This document shows, one piece after another, positions 1-5,484 of a stretch of 5,497 nucleotides of DNA. The translations under genes were made by a program, and so were the position numbers. The stretch is from Caccovicinus sp051878975 (lineage in GTDB: Bacteria > Bacillota > Clostridia > Lachnospirales > Lachnospiraceae): NCBI GenBank assembly GCA_051878975.1, contig JBJELD010000108.1, positions 1 through 5,497 on the forward strand. The letters run 5' to 3'. The notes under the pieces were generated by a model that did not search any database, had not been told where the DNA came from, and was given only the letters and a program-made list of their open reading frames with translations. How positions within the stretch are numbered: the stretch's first letter is position 1; every line of letters starts with the position of its first letter.

Positions 1-36
1 TTTTGGTTTATAATTTGTGATATCTGATGTGTTCAT
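1..36 (-). CDS. Start of a gene leaving the window; possible IS607-type transposase (partial)
   Basis: Only the first 12 codons are present, reading MNTSDITNYKPK. The start is well supported: an AAAGGAG ribosome site (44-50) sits 7 bases before the ATG, and a consensus promoter lies further upstream. The NYKPK stretch resembles the opening of IS607-family TnpA proteins. These are serine recombinases with a MerR-like N-terminal helix-turn-helix that usually begin with a short tail followed by YKPKEFA. That identity rests on five residues and memory of the family, so it is a guess; the existence of a gene start is much safer. A mobile element here would fit the AT-rich flank and the decayed xylosidase gene beside it. 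Any other gene starting with these residues remains possible. Confidence 0.5.
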   Translation of the reverse strand, partial: MNTSDITNYKPK

Positions 37-56
37 AAATATTCTCCTTTCTCTGC

Positions 57-86
57 AAACACATTATATCACATATAAACACATTT
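57..86. repeat. Short direct repeat AAACACATT x2
   Basis: AAACACATT occurs at 57-65 and again at 77-85, giving a 20-base period, about two helical turns. The copies flank the secondary -10 element upstream of the left-edge gene. Similarly spaced repeats are used as recombinase binding sites at the ends of IS607-type elements, which would fit if the neighbouring gene is tnpA. No complete element is visible here to confirm that. Confidence 0.35.
63..71 (-). promoter_or_regulatory. Possible second, extended -10 promoter for the left-edge gene
   Basis: On the minus strand TATAAT (63-68) is preceded by TG plus one base, forming an extended -10 element. The hexamer 17 bases upstream (TAGATA) is a poor -35. 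It could act as a proximal promoter with a leader of about 20 bases. In such AT-rich DNA it may also be chance. Confidence 0.3.
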
Positions 87-135
87 ATCTATATTTTTAA
101 TTGCTTAACATATTCTCCTTTTTACCTGTATTACC

Positions 136-164
136 ATTATAACGGCTCTGTGAAATTCTGACAA
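136..164 (-). promoter_or_regulatory. Sigma-A promoter for the left-edge gene
   Basis: Read on the minus strand, TTGTCA (159-164) is followed after exactly 17 bases by TATAAT (136-141). This is a near-consensus vegetative promoter pointing at the partial gene at the left edge. The predicted start of transcription is near 129, which would give a leader of roughly 90 bases before the ATG. Confidence 0.7.
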
Positions 165-250
165 GGAAGGATCCGAGAAGTTCTTACAAAAAATGGTGCA
201 GTTGGTGCGTGTGCGTCCATCAGCCGCAGCCTCTCTGTTTAGAGAAATCT

Positions 251-705
251 TCATGTAAGCTCTTCATATTCGAAAAAATCAAAGTCTGCTGTCTTCCTGT
301 TTCCGGACAGATCCTGACAGCAGATTCCCACAAATGCGCCGGTGAACCGATTGCCGAAGCCATGGATTCCGTAAGATACAGATAATAATGGCTGAGCGCA
401 TCATAATAATACGTCAGTCCTGCCATCTGCTGATAACACTCCGGAGAAAAATCCAGCTTTGTGGTGACACAGATCCGGAAGCTTTCCTGTCTGACCGCCC
501 GTTCCTCAAGCGGCTCCCGCAGGGACTGAAAATGCATATCCCAGCTTTCTCCTTCAAAATCATCCTTCCAGTGTGCCGGAACATCATTTGTATCGTCCTT
601 TCCGTCCTCCAGGAAAATCCACTCCTGCGGCTCATTCGTACCATGCCGCAGTCGGGCCATGCTTGCGTGCCCGGACTTTTGAATCGGATTCCGGATTTTT
701 GACAT
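251..705 (-). pseudogene. Decayed C-terminal fragment of a GH43 beta-xylosidase
   Basis: Intact GH43 xylosidases of this type are about 500-550 residues, with an N-terminal five-bladed propeller catalytic domain and a C-terminal concanavalin-like sandwich. Only parts of the C-terminal domain survive here. From 705 downward the reading shows RNPIQK, RLRHGTNEP, DDFEGESWDMHFQSLREPL and then KLDFSPECYQQMAGLTYYYD and YYLYLT, all typical of the GH43 C-terminal region. About 30 residues expected between REPL and the KLDF strand appear to be missing. After YLYLT (ends 370) this frame loses similarity. In another frame, from 361 to the TGA at 251-253, comes GFGNRFTGAFVGICCQDLSG and ADFDFFEYEEL, the usual C-terminus of the family. 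A large deletion with frame change therefore lies near 360-372. The catalytic domain is absent. An AAGGA ribosome-like site precedes the ATG at 705, so a 161-residue product could be made, but an enzyme is not expected. Confidence 0.8.
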
Positions 706-723
706 CGTCCTGTTCCTTCTTTT

Positions 724-1353
724 TCATTGCCGCATTCTTCTCTCTGCATCCGCCCATGCTTCCGGATCAAATTCTCTGTCCCGGAAATATAATTTCCGGT
801 CCGCTTCCGTCACACTGCGAATGACCCGGCAGGGATTTCCGGCTGCAATAACCCAGTCCGGAATGTCCTTTGTGACTACACTTCCGGCTCCGATCACGGT
901 ATTGCTTCCGATATGCACTCCCGGACAGATCACGGTATTTCCGCCGATCCAGACATTGTCCCCGATCGTCACCTCTATTCCATATTCATAGCCTGTATTG
1001 CGGGTATCCGGATACACCGGATGACCGGCTGTATAAATAGCTACGTTGGGGGCCAGCTGACAGTTATCCCCAATCACAACCTTTGCCACATCCAGAATTG
1101 TACAATTATAATTGGCGAAGAAATTCTTTCCCACCTCAATGTGGCTTCCGTAATCACAGTAAAACGGCGGGTTGATAAACGCCCCCTCCGATTTTCCCAA
1201 CAGCTCCTTTACAATTCGCCCAAGCTTTTCAAAATCCGCCCGGTCCGCCGTGTTCAGCTCCTGCGTCAGTTTTCTGGCCCGCTTCTGCTCTTCAAGCACT
1301 GCCTCATCCGAAATATAAGGCAGTTGTTCATCTCTTCGTTTTCTGTTGTCCAT
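724..1353 (-). CDS. Maltose/galactoside-type sugar O-acetyltransferase (left-handed beta-helix, LacA/Maa family)
   Basis: The 209-residue product should transfer acetyl from acetyl-CoA to a sugar hydroxyl, acting as a cytoplasmic trimer. Residues about 10-55 form the helical N-terminal Maa-type region (ARKLTQELN). Residues about 60-175 carry hexapeptide repeats of the left-handed beta-helix (IGDNCQLAPNVAIY, IGDNVWIGGNTVICPGVHIG, IGAGSVV). The motif YTAGHP supplies the expected catalytic His (residue 111), and AAGNPCRVIR is the usual end of the helix domain. Length matches the family. The ATG at 1353 was chosen because AGGA (1360-1363) lies 6 bases upstream; an in-frame GTG at 1386 would add 11 poorly conserved residues. 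Its natural sugar cannot be told from sequence. The gene lies immediately upstream of the xylosidase remnant, so a past role beside xylan-derived sugars is possible. It diverges from the methyltransferase gene. Confidence 0.92.
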   Translation of the reverse strand: MDNRKRRDEQLPYISDEAVLEEQKRARKLTQELNTADRADFEKLGRIVKELLGKSEGAFINPPFYCDYGSHIEVGKNFFANYNCTILDVAKVVIGDNCQLAPNVAIYTAGHPVYPDTRNTGYEYGIEVTIGDNVWIGGNTVICPGVHIGSNTVIGAGSVVTKDIPDWVIAAGNPCRVIRSVTEADRKLYFRDREFDPEAWADAERRMRQ

Positions 1354-1359
1354 AAATTT

Positions 1360-1371
1360 TCCTGTTCCTTT
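1360..1371 (-). promoter_or_regulatory. Ribosome binding site fixing the acetyltransferase start
   Basis: The minus strand shows AAAGGAACAGGA. Its proximal AGGA is 6 bases from the ATG at 1353. The site lies inside the longer reading frame that begins at the GTG at 1386, which argues for the shorter protein. Confidence 0.6.
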
Positions 1372-1379
1372 CTCTTCAT

Positions 1380-1408
1380 TTGACACCTTTTCACACAGGC
1401 ACTATAAT
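1380..1408 (+). promoter_or_regulatory. Consensus sigma-A promoter of the methyltransferase gene
   Basis: TTGACA (1380-1385) and TATAAT (1403-1408) are both perfect hexamers separated by exactly 17 bases. Transcription should begin near 1415, giving a leader of about 45 bases before the ATG at 1461. This predicts strong, housekeeping-like expression. Confidence 0.85.
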
Positions 1409-1410
1409 GT

Positions 1411-1453
1411 TTCTTAAGCAAACTTGCCCTATTTCTGATTTTAAGCTTAAGGA
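1411..1453 (+). repeat. Inverted repeat in the methyltransferase leader, overlapping its ribosome site
   Basis: TTCTTAAGC (1411-1419) can pair with GCTTAAGGA (1445-1453): nine positions including one G-U, around a 25-base loop. The right arm includes part of the AAGGAG ribosome site (1449-1454). The predicted transcription start (about 1415) falls within the left arm, so the RNA may carry only part of it. An operator in DNA, or chance, is as likely as a translation-controlling hairpin. Confidence 0.3.
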
Positions 1454-1460
1454 GATTACC

Positions 1461-2300
1461 ATGCCAAATATCATAGAAATAACGGACTTCACAGCACCGG
1501 AGCTGGATGTCTACGCCCGTCTTACTGAAAATCAGCTGATCAACCGTCATGAGCCGGAAAAAGGGCTTTTCATTGCGGAAAGTCCTAAAGTCATTGAACG
1601 CGCTCTCGACGCCGGCTATGTACCGGTTTCGCTTCTTCTGGAGCGGAAGCATATCACCGGACAGGCGCGGGATGTAATCGCCCGCTGCGGCGATATTCCG
1701 GTTTATACCGCCGAATTTGACGTTCTGACTCAGCTGACCGGCTTCCCACTCACCCGCGGCGTTCTGTGCGCCATGCGCCGTCCCCCTCTGCCCGGTGCAG
1801 AAGAGATCTGTGCAGATGCCCACCGGATCGCCGTTTTGGAAAATGTCATGAATCCAACCAACATCGGCGCCATTTTCCGTTCTGCAGCCGCACTGAATAT
1901 GGATGCCGTGCTGCTCACTCCCGCCTGCAGCAATCCGCTGTACCGAAGGGCCATCCGGGTCAGCATGGGCACCGTCTTCCAGATTCCCTGGACTTATCTG
2001 GGCAGCGAGTCGGAAGCATGGCCACAGCCGGGCATGCAGCTTTTAAAAAAACTTGGATTTAAAACTGCCGCCATGGCATTAAACGAGGATTCCGTTTCCA
2101 TCGACGATCCACGTCTTGAAAAAGAAGAAAAGCTGGCCATTATACTGGGAACCGAAGGCGACGGGCTGGCTGCCTGCACCATTGCCGACTGTGACTATAC
2201 GGTGCGGATCCCGATGTCCCACGGAGTGGATTCTCTGAATGTTGCCGCCGCCAGCGCAGTCGCATTCTGGCAGCTGGGAACCCGGCGGCGCAGGCCGTGA
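1461..2300 (+). CDS. SpoU/TrmH-family RNA 2'-O-ribose methyltransferase
   Basis: This 279-residue SPOUT enzyme should use S-adenosylmethionine to methylate a ribose 2'-OH, most likely in 23S rRNA. Residues about 20-105 form the L30e-like substrate-binding domain (NRHEPEKGLFIAESPKVIERAL). Residues about 120-272 are the trefoil-knot catalytic domain. All three family motifs are intact: motif 1 NPTNIGAIFRSA (131-142, with the conserved Asn and Arg), motif 2 ILGTEGDGL (228-236), and motif 3 IPMSHGVDSLNVAAAS (250-265). The start at 1461 follows AAGGAG by 6 bases; an in-frame start at 1380 would overlap the promoter and is not credible. Length is normal for the family. Which nucleotide it modifies cannot be read from sequence. 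It stands alone behind its own promoter and converges on the U32 gene, 2 bases away. Confidence 0.93.
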   Translation: MPNIIEITDFTAPELDVYARLTENQLINRHEPEKGLFIAESPKVIERALDAGYVPVSLLLERKHITGQARDVIARCGDIPVYTAEFDVLTQLTGFPLTRGVLCAMRRPPLPGAEEICADAHRIAVLENVMNPTNIGAIFRSAAALNMDAVLLTPACSNPLYRRAIRVSMGTVFQIPWTYLGSESEAWPQPGMQLLKKLGFKTAAMALNEDSVSIDDPRLEKEEKLAIILGTEGDGLAACTIADCDYTVRIPMSHGVDSLNVAAASAVAFWQLGTRRRRP

Positions 2301-2302
2301 CC

Positions 2303-3298
2303 CTAACCGTCGGATTCAGAACGGTAATAGCACTGATGACTGCAGTCTCCCGGAAATAAACCGGCCTTCATCTTTTTCTGATAATCCGATTCAGATTCCG
2401 ACTCCTCCAGGATATCCAGCGCTTTCTTAAGCTGCCGGATATCCCGGATGGTATCCTCTGCGTAATTGCCGCGGCTTACCAGCTTCAGATGTGTAATGCC
2501 GGCCCTGCGAAGACTCCAGAGCGCACACAGGCCGCAGCCGCTTCGTCCGATCAGTTCTTCGGCATCGTCCTCCTCCGGCCCGCAGCATTCTTCTGCGCCC
2601 TTCCATTCCCTCTTCTCCCGGCAGCCGCCGAGAACATACGGTACCCGACACATATGCGTCAGCTCGTCACAGTGCAGCGAACTGCAGAATGCACCGGTAA
2701 AATGGCACATTTCATTCAGTACAAATGCTTCATATTCCAGAGGCTCCTCCGGATGCAGCTTTCTCTGGCCGGCAATACAGGCTGCCATATCCGTTATCGT
2801 CACTTTCCGGTGAAAGATTACCCGGCTGATTCCAAATTCCCGCATTTCCTCCACCATCCGGTGGTTCACCTCTGCTGTTTCCCCGCTCATGTGCAGTCTG
2901 CAGCCGGTCAATTTCTTTTTCGAAAAATACAGAAGAAGCGCCGGATCCGCAATAATAAAAGCCGAAAACCCGATATCTCGGCACTGCCGGATCCATTCTT
3001 CCAAAAACGGATACTGCTCCGGACGATAATACAATGCATTCACCGTAATCGTCACCGGCACTCCGTAATGCTCCACCATTTTCCGCAGAATTTCCATCTC
3101 GCTGAAAGAGCCGATCTGCACGTTATAGTACAGCACCTCTCTCCGGTTCAGAGGTGTCATCATACCATATTTCATGGCCCACTGCTCCGGCACATAACCG
3201 CAGAACAGCTCGTCTGCTCCTGCCTCCACATAAGGAATATATTCCTCTATGGAGCCCAGTCCGGCCACGATTTTCAGTTTTCTGTCCCTTTGATCCAT
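2303..3298 (-). CDS. UbiU/YhbU-like U32-family protein, probable iron-sulfur protein
   Basis: The 331-residue product matches the U32 'peptidase' family. It opens with the TIM-barrel strand and helix KIVAGLGSIEEYIPYVEAGADELFCGY. The region EAFVLNEMCHFTGAFCSS is a diverged form of the U32 signature, with Cys198 and Cys205 separated by six residues exactly as in E. coli UbiU. Further cysteines at 210/217 and 255/258, the latter before AGITHLKLVSRGNY, align with the other two [4Fe-4S] ligands of UbiU. Cys226, 238, 239, 319 and 323 are extra. Proteolysis is historical naming; characterised relatives act in anaerobic hydroxylation or RNA modification. The ATG at 3298 has AGAGGA 7 bases upstream; the earlier in-frame ATG at 3340 has none and adds a basic, unconserved tail. 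It follows the UbiV-like gene by 76 bases in the same direction, suggesting a heterodimer partner. Substrate unknown. Confidence 0.85.
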   Translation of the reverse strand: MDQRDRKLKIVAGLGSIEEYIPYVEAGADELFCGYVPEQWAMKYGMMTPLNRREVLYYNVQIGSFSEMEILRKMVEHYGVPVTITVNALYYRPEQYPFLEEWIRQCRDIGFSAFIIADPALLLYFSKKKLTGCRLHMSGETAEVNHRMVEEMREFGISRVIFHRKVTITDMAACIAGQRKLHPEEPLEYEAFVLNEMCHFTGAFCSSLHCDELTHMCRVPYVLGGCREKREWKGAEECCGPEEDDAEELIGRSGCGLCALWSLRRAGITHLKLVSRGNYAEDTIRDIRQLKKALDILEESESESDYQKKMKAGLFPGDCSHQCYYRSESDG

Positions 3299-3305
3299 AT
3301 CTCTT

Positions 3306-3311
3306 TCCTCT
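3306..3311 (-). promoter_or_regulatory. Ribosome binding site deciding the U32 gene start
   Basis: AGAGGA on the minus strand lies 7 bases before the ATG at 3298. The alternative in-frame ATG at 3340 has no such site, so the 331-residue form is preferred over the 345-residue one. Confidence 0.65.
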
Positions 3312-3374
3312 GTTTTCGGTTTCAGCTGTTTTCTTCCCATTTTTGTCTGTCAAATTTCCAAACGGAAAAGCGTT

Positions 3375-4784
3375 TTATAAAAATTCTGCCACGATCCGGT
3401 CTACCCCCTGCTCCAGAAAAGCTTGCATCTGACGTGCGTCCGTCAGAATTTCTTCGTCATATCCGAACAGCGAATTATATCTTCCGATCATATGCAGAGC
3501 TTCCGGATACAAAAACACCCAGTCCCGGCAGTATTCCGGGCAGTGCGTCACCGCGCACTGTTTCCCCCGGTCTCCGTTCCGACATTTCGCATAAAGCGTA
3601 CAGAACTGAGACGTGTTCATCTGATAAAACGGGAAATGAAGGCTGGCCTTACCCGGTGCGATTTTGATCGGATAGCCGCAGCTTTCATAGGAAATCCTCT
3701 GAACCCGGAAATGCTTCTGCAGATACTCCCGATAAAAAGAAGCCTGAACCGAGGTTTCCGCAAGCTGGTCTCCGAACTCCGAGAAGCCCTTTTTATATTC
3801 CATCCGTACATCCTTACGACGCTTCTGAAGCAGTACGCCAAGGGTAACAGAAAAACAGAAAAACGGCTCTTCCCGAAGCATGGAAAGCATCCCCCAGTCA
3901 TTGACCACCAGCTCCAGATTCTGCTCTCTTTTCCTGCACCAGACCGCCAGCTTTTCCAGAAGCCCCCGGATGATCTCCAGTTGATTTTCCTGTACATAGG
4001 AAAAGACAAGCACCGCCTTTACCCTTTCTTGTTCCGCCTTTTCCAGCATAGAAAACAGCAGCGTTTCCTCCGGGAAAAGCAGGGGACAGAATTGATTTCC
4101 AATATACAGGCAGTCCGTCTCTTTTTCAGCGATCGGATGATCTGCAAGCTGATTTCGGTTCCAGAAATCAGCGGCAAATTCCGGAAGAGAACATTCCAGA
4201 TACCGCCGGCAGACCTCCGGCCGGTCCAGACTGAGCGCCAGCTCGCAGGCCGCCAGACCTGTTTTTTCCCAGGCTCCCTTTTGGCCACGGTTCCATGCAG
4301 CAAACAAGCTCTGTTTCTGCTGTGCAAAGCTCTCCGGGTAACGTGCCTCTGCCGCTGCCGGATAGCCGACCAGTGCCTCAGACACCTGCGCATCATCCTC
4401 CCCGGAACGCAGTCTTATATACCGCAGATACTCCTCTGTCAGATGCTTTGCGCATTGTTGATACGCCCGGTTTCCTGTCGTCAGCCGATACTGTACAAAA
4501 AACGGAGTTTCCTCCTCCGGTTCCAGCTGAAAATCACGAAGCTCCAGCTCCTGATAATCTCCTGCAGCAAAATCATAAGTATGCAGAACAAGCCGCAGGG
4601 TTCCCGCATACTCAGCTGCGTTCTTGTCTGCGTCCCTATCCGCCTTCTGATCTTCCTCCGCTTCCTGCAGAAGCTCCGGAAGCCGGAAGGTAAAACCTTC
4701 CAGAGAAAGTTCCAGAACGCGGATTTCCCTGCACATTCCGTTCTGGCCGTAAAGCCGGCCGCTTAATATTGCAAATGGTATCAA
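3375..4784 (-). CDS. PilZ-like domain fused to a UbiV/YhbV-like U32 domain, probable iron-sulfur protein
   Basis: This 469-residue protein has two parts. Residues about 1-145 look like a PilZ-type beta-barrel: IRVLELSLEGFTFRLPE resembles the [D/N]xSxxG strand, though with Glu at the first position. A clear RxxxR cyclic-di-GMP motif is not visible, so ligand binding is doubtful. Residues about 220-469 resemble UbiV: CLYIGNQFC (Cys233 at the position of UbiV Cys39), LELVVNDWGMLSML (the E-[VI]-x-x-D-x-G strand) and a C-terminal cluster with Cys395, 401, 410, 415 and 419, matching the UbiV ligand region. UbiV itself is about 290 residues, so the N-terminal part is an addition. Translation starts at a TTG overlapping the stop of the regulator gene, with AGAGGA (4792-4797) 7 bases upstream, implying translational coupling. 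The paired UbiU-like gene follows. The UbiV-like assignment is fairly firm; the PilZ assignment is tentative. Confidence 0.72.
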   Translation of the reverse strand: MIPFAILSGRLYGQNGMCREIRVLELSLEGFTFRLPELLQEAEEDQKADRDADKNAAEYAGTLRLVLHTYDFAAGDYQELELRDFQLEPEEETPFFVQYRLTTGNRAYQQCAKHLTEEYLRYIRLRSGEDDAQVSEALVGYPAAAEARYPESFAQQKQSLFAAWNRGQKGAWEKTGLAACELALSLDRPEVCRRYLECSLPEFAADFWNRNQLADHPIAEKETDCLYIGNQFCPLLFPEETLLFSMLEKAEQERVKAVLVFSYVQENQLEIIRGLLEKLAVWCRKREQNLELVVNDWGMLSMLREEPFFCFSVTLGVLLQKRRKDVRMEYKKGFSEFGDQLAETSVQASFYREYLQKHFRVQRISYESCGYPIKIAPGKASLHFPFYQMNTSQFCTLYAKCRNGDRGKQCAVTHCPEYCRDWVFLYPEALHMIGRYNSLFGYDEEILTDARQMQAFLEQGVDRIVAEFL

Positions 4785-5422
4785 TTCAGAATCCTCTTTA
4801 AACCTTCGATATCTACCACCTGAATCCGTTTTCTCTCCAGCTTTACCAGTCGCCTTTTTTGAAATTCATTCAAAATATTCGTTACGGTAACGCGGTTCAG
4901 ATTCAGGCATACGCCCAGCTCCTCATGGGTATACGGCAAGACATGATCCGTAATTCCTACGCCATCGTTATCCTGTGTGGCCTGGTCCAGCAGATAGCTG
5001 GCCACCCGCTGATAACGGTCATATATGGTCAATCTCCGTATCTGCGAGCAGAGAAATCGGTAGTTGTCCGTTAAAAGCGCCAGAATCGCTTCCGTCAGTT
5101 CAGCGGACTGCTGCAGAAAGGGCTTCAGACGCTCCACCTGACAGGAAATCAGCTCCACATCCCGGACTGCACGAATCGTAACCGTTCTGGCTGCGAGGCC
5201 AAGAAATGCAGATTCCCCGATCAGCTGCCCCTCTCCTACGATCTGATATGTAATCTCTTTTCCGTCATTCCCAATGTAAAACATCCGGACCCGTCCCTGT
5301 GCAATCAGATAGATATTCGGAGAGACATCTCCCTGCATGCAGATCAGTTCGCCCTGTGCAAAATGGCGAAGATTTCCCGCCTTTTTCAAATACTGCATCA
5401 CCTCTTCCGATGCCTTTACCAT
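4781..5422 (-). CDS. Crp/Fnr-family transcriptional regulator
   Basis: The 213-residue product has the standard Crp/Fnr layout. Residues about 15-105 form the cyclic-nucleotide-binding-type jelly roll: LRHFAQGELICMQGD, then IYLIAQGRVRMFY, then VGEGQLIGESAFLG with Arg79, echoing the phosphate-binding cassette. A long dimerisation helix spans about 106-145 (LTDNYRFLCSQIRRLTIYDRYQRVASYLL). A winged helix-turn-helix follows at about 160-210 (YTHEELGVCLNLNRVTVTNILNEFQKRRLV). The N-terminal Cys cluster that binds [4Fe-4S] in E. coli FNR is absent, so it is not a classical FNR oxygen sensor; the effector is unknown. The ATG at 5422 follows GAGGTGGG (5427-5434); a longer TTG-started reading from 5482 runs through the promoter-like DNA and is rejected. 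Being the first gene of a tight unit with the UbiV- and UbiU-like genes, it probably regulates them and itself. Confidence 0.9.
   Translation of the reverse strand: MVKASEEVMQYLKKAGNLRHFAQGELICMQGDVSPNIYLIAQGRVRMFYIGNDGKEITYQIVGEGQLIGESAFLGLAARTVTIRAVRDVELISCQVERLKPFLQQSAELTEAILALLTDNYRFLCSQIRRLTIYDRYQRVASYLLDQATQDNDGVGITDHVLPYTHEELGVCLNLNRVTVTNILNEFQKRRLVKLERKRIQVVDIEGLKRILN
4792..4797 (-). promoter_or_regulatory. Ribosome site supporting a TTG start inside the regulator gene
   Basis: AGAGGA on the minus strand is 7 bases before the TTG at 4784, and the TTG shares bases with the upstream TGA stop (4781-4783). The next candidate, an ATG 16 codons later, would cut into the predicted N-terminal domain. 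Confidence 0.6.
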
Positions 5423-5446
5423 CTTTCCCACCTCACAATTTTTCTC

Positions 5447-5455
5447 ATTGTACCA
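5447..5455 (-). promoter_or_regulatory. Probable extended -10 promoter of the regulator/U32 operon
   Basis: On the minus strand TGG precedes TACAAT (5447-5452), an extended -10 element. Transcription would begin near 5440, giving a leader of under 20 bases before the ATG at 5422. The hexamer 17 bases upstream (TAGCCG) is a poor -35, so an activator or the extended -10 alone would have to compensate. Confidence 0.45.
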
Positions 5456-5484
5456 AGTCGCTGGCGCGACGGCTAGCCCCAAGT
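5453..5484 (-). repeat. GC-rich repeat and palindrome cluster upstream of the regulator promoter
   Basis: ACTTGG occurs twice on the minus strand (5479-5484 and 5453-5458), 26 bases apart. Between the copies lie the perfect palindrome GGCTAGCC (5471-5478) and the inverted repeat TCGC-N4-GCGA (5458-5469). These cover the expected -35 area, the usual place for an operator. The sequence is cut by the window edge about 13 bases further on. Confidence 0.4.

Noticed and set aside
1266..1823. Minus-strand frame crossing the acetyltransferase-methyltransferase promoter region
   Set aside because: It overlaps both real genes and the consensus promoter out of frame, and shows no domain.
2306..2325. 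ACCGT...ACGGT inverted repeat as a terminator for the convergent genes
   Set aside because: The arms are only 5 bases with a 10-base loop, and no T-run follows on either strand.
3351..3364. TTTCC-N4-GGAAA hairpin in the 76-base gap between the two U32-family genes as a terminator
   Set aside because: The stem is 5 base pairs, AT-rich and lacks a following T-run on the coding strand; readthrough is expected.
2489..3667. Plus-strand open frame of 392 codons opposite the U32 gene
   Set aside because: Its Cys/His/Pro-rich translation is what a mirror of the real gene gives, it spans an intergenic gap, and it has no family resemblance.
3423..4766. Long plus-strand open frame of 447 codons opposite the PilZ/UbiV-like gene
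   Set aside because: It is antisense to a gene with recognisable domains and a good ribosome site. Its translation is low-complexity and rich in Arg, Leu and Ile, with no recognisable motifs.
5423..5482. N-terminal extension of the regulator from a TTG at 5482
   Set aside because: It would translate through the extended -10 element and has no ribosome site, whereas GAGGTGGG precedes the ATG at 5422.
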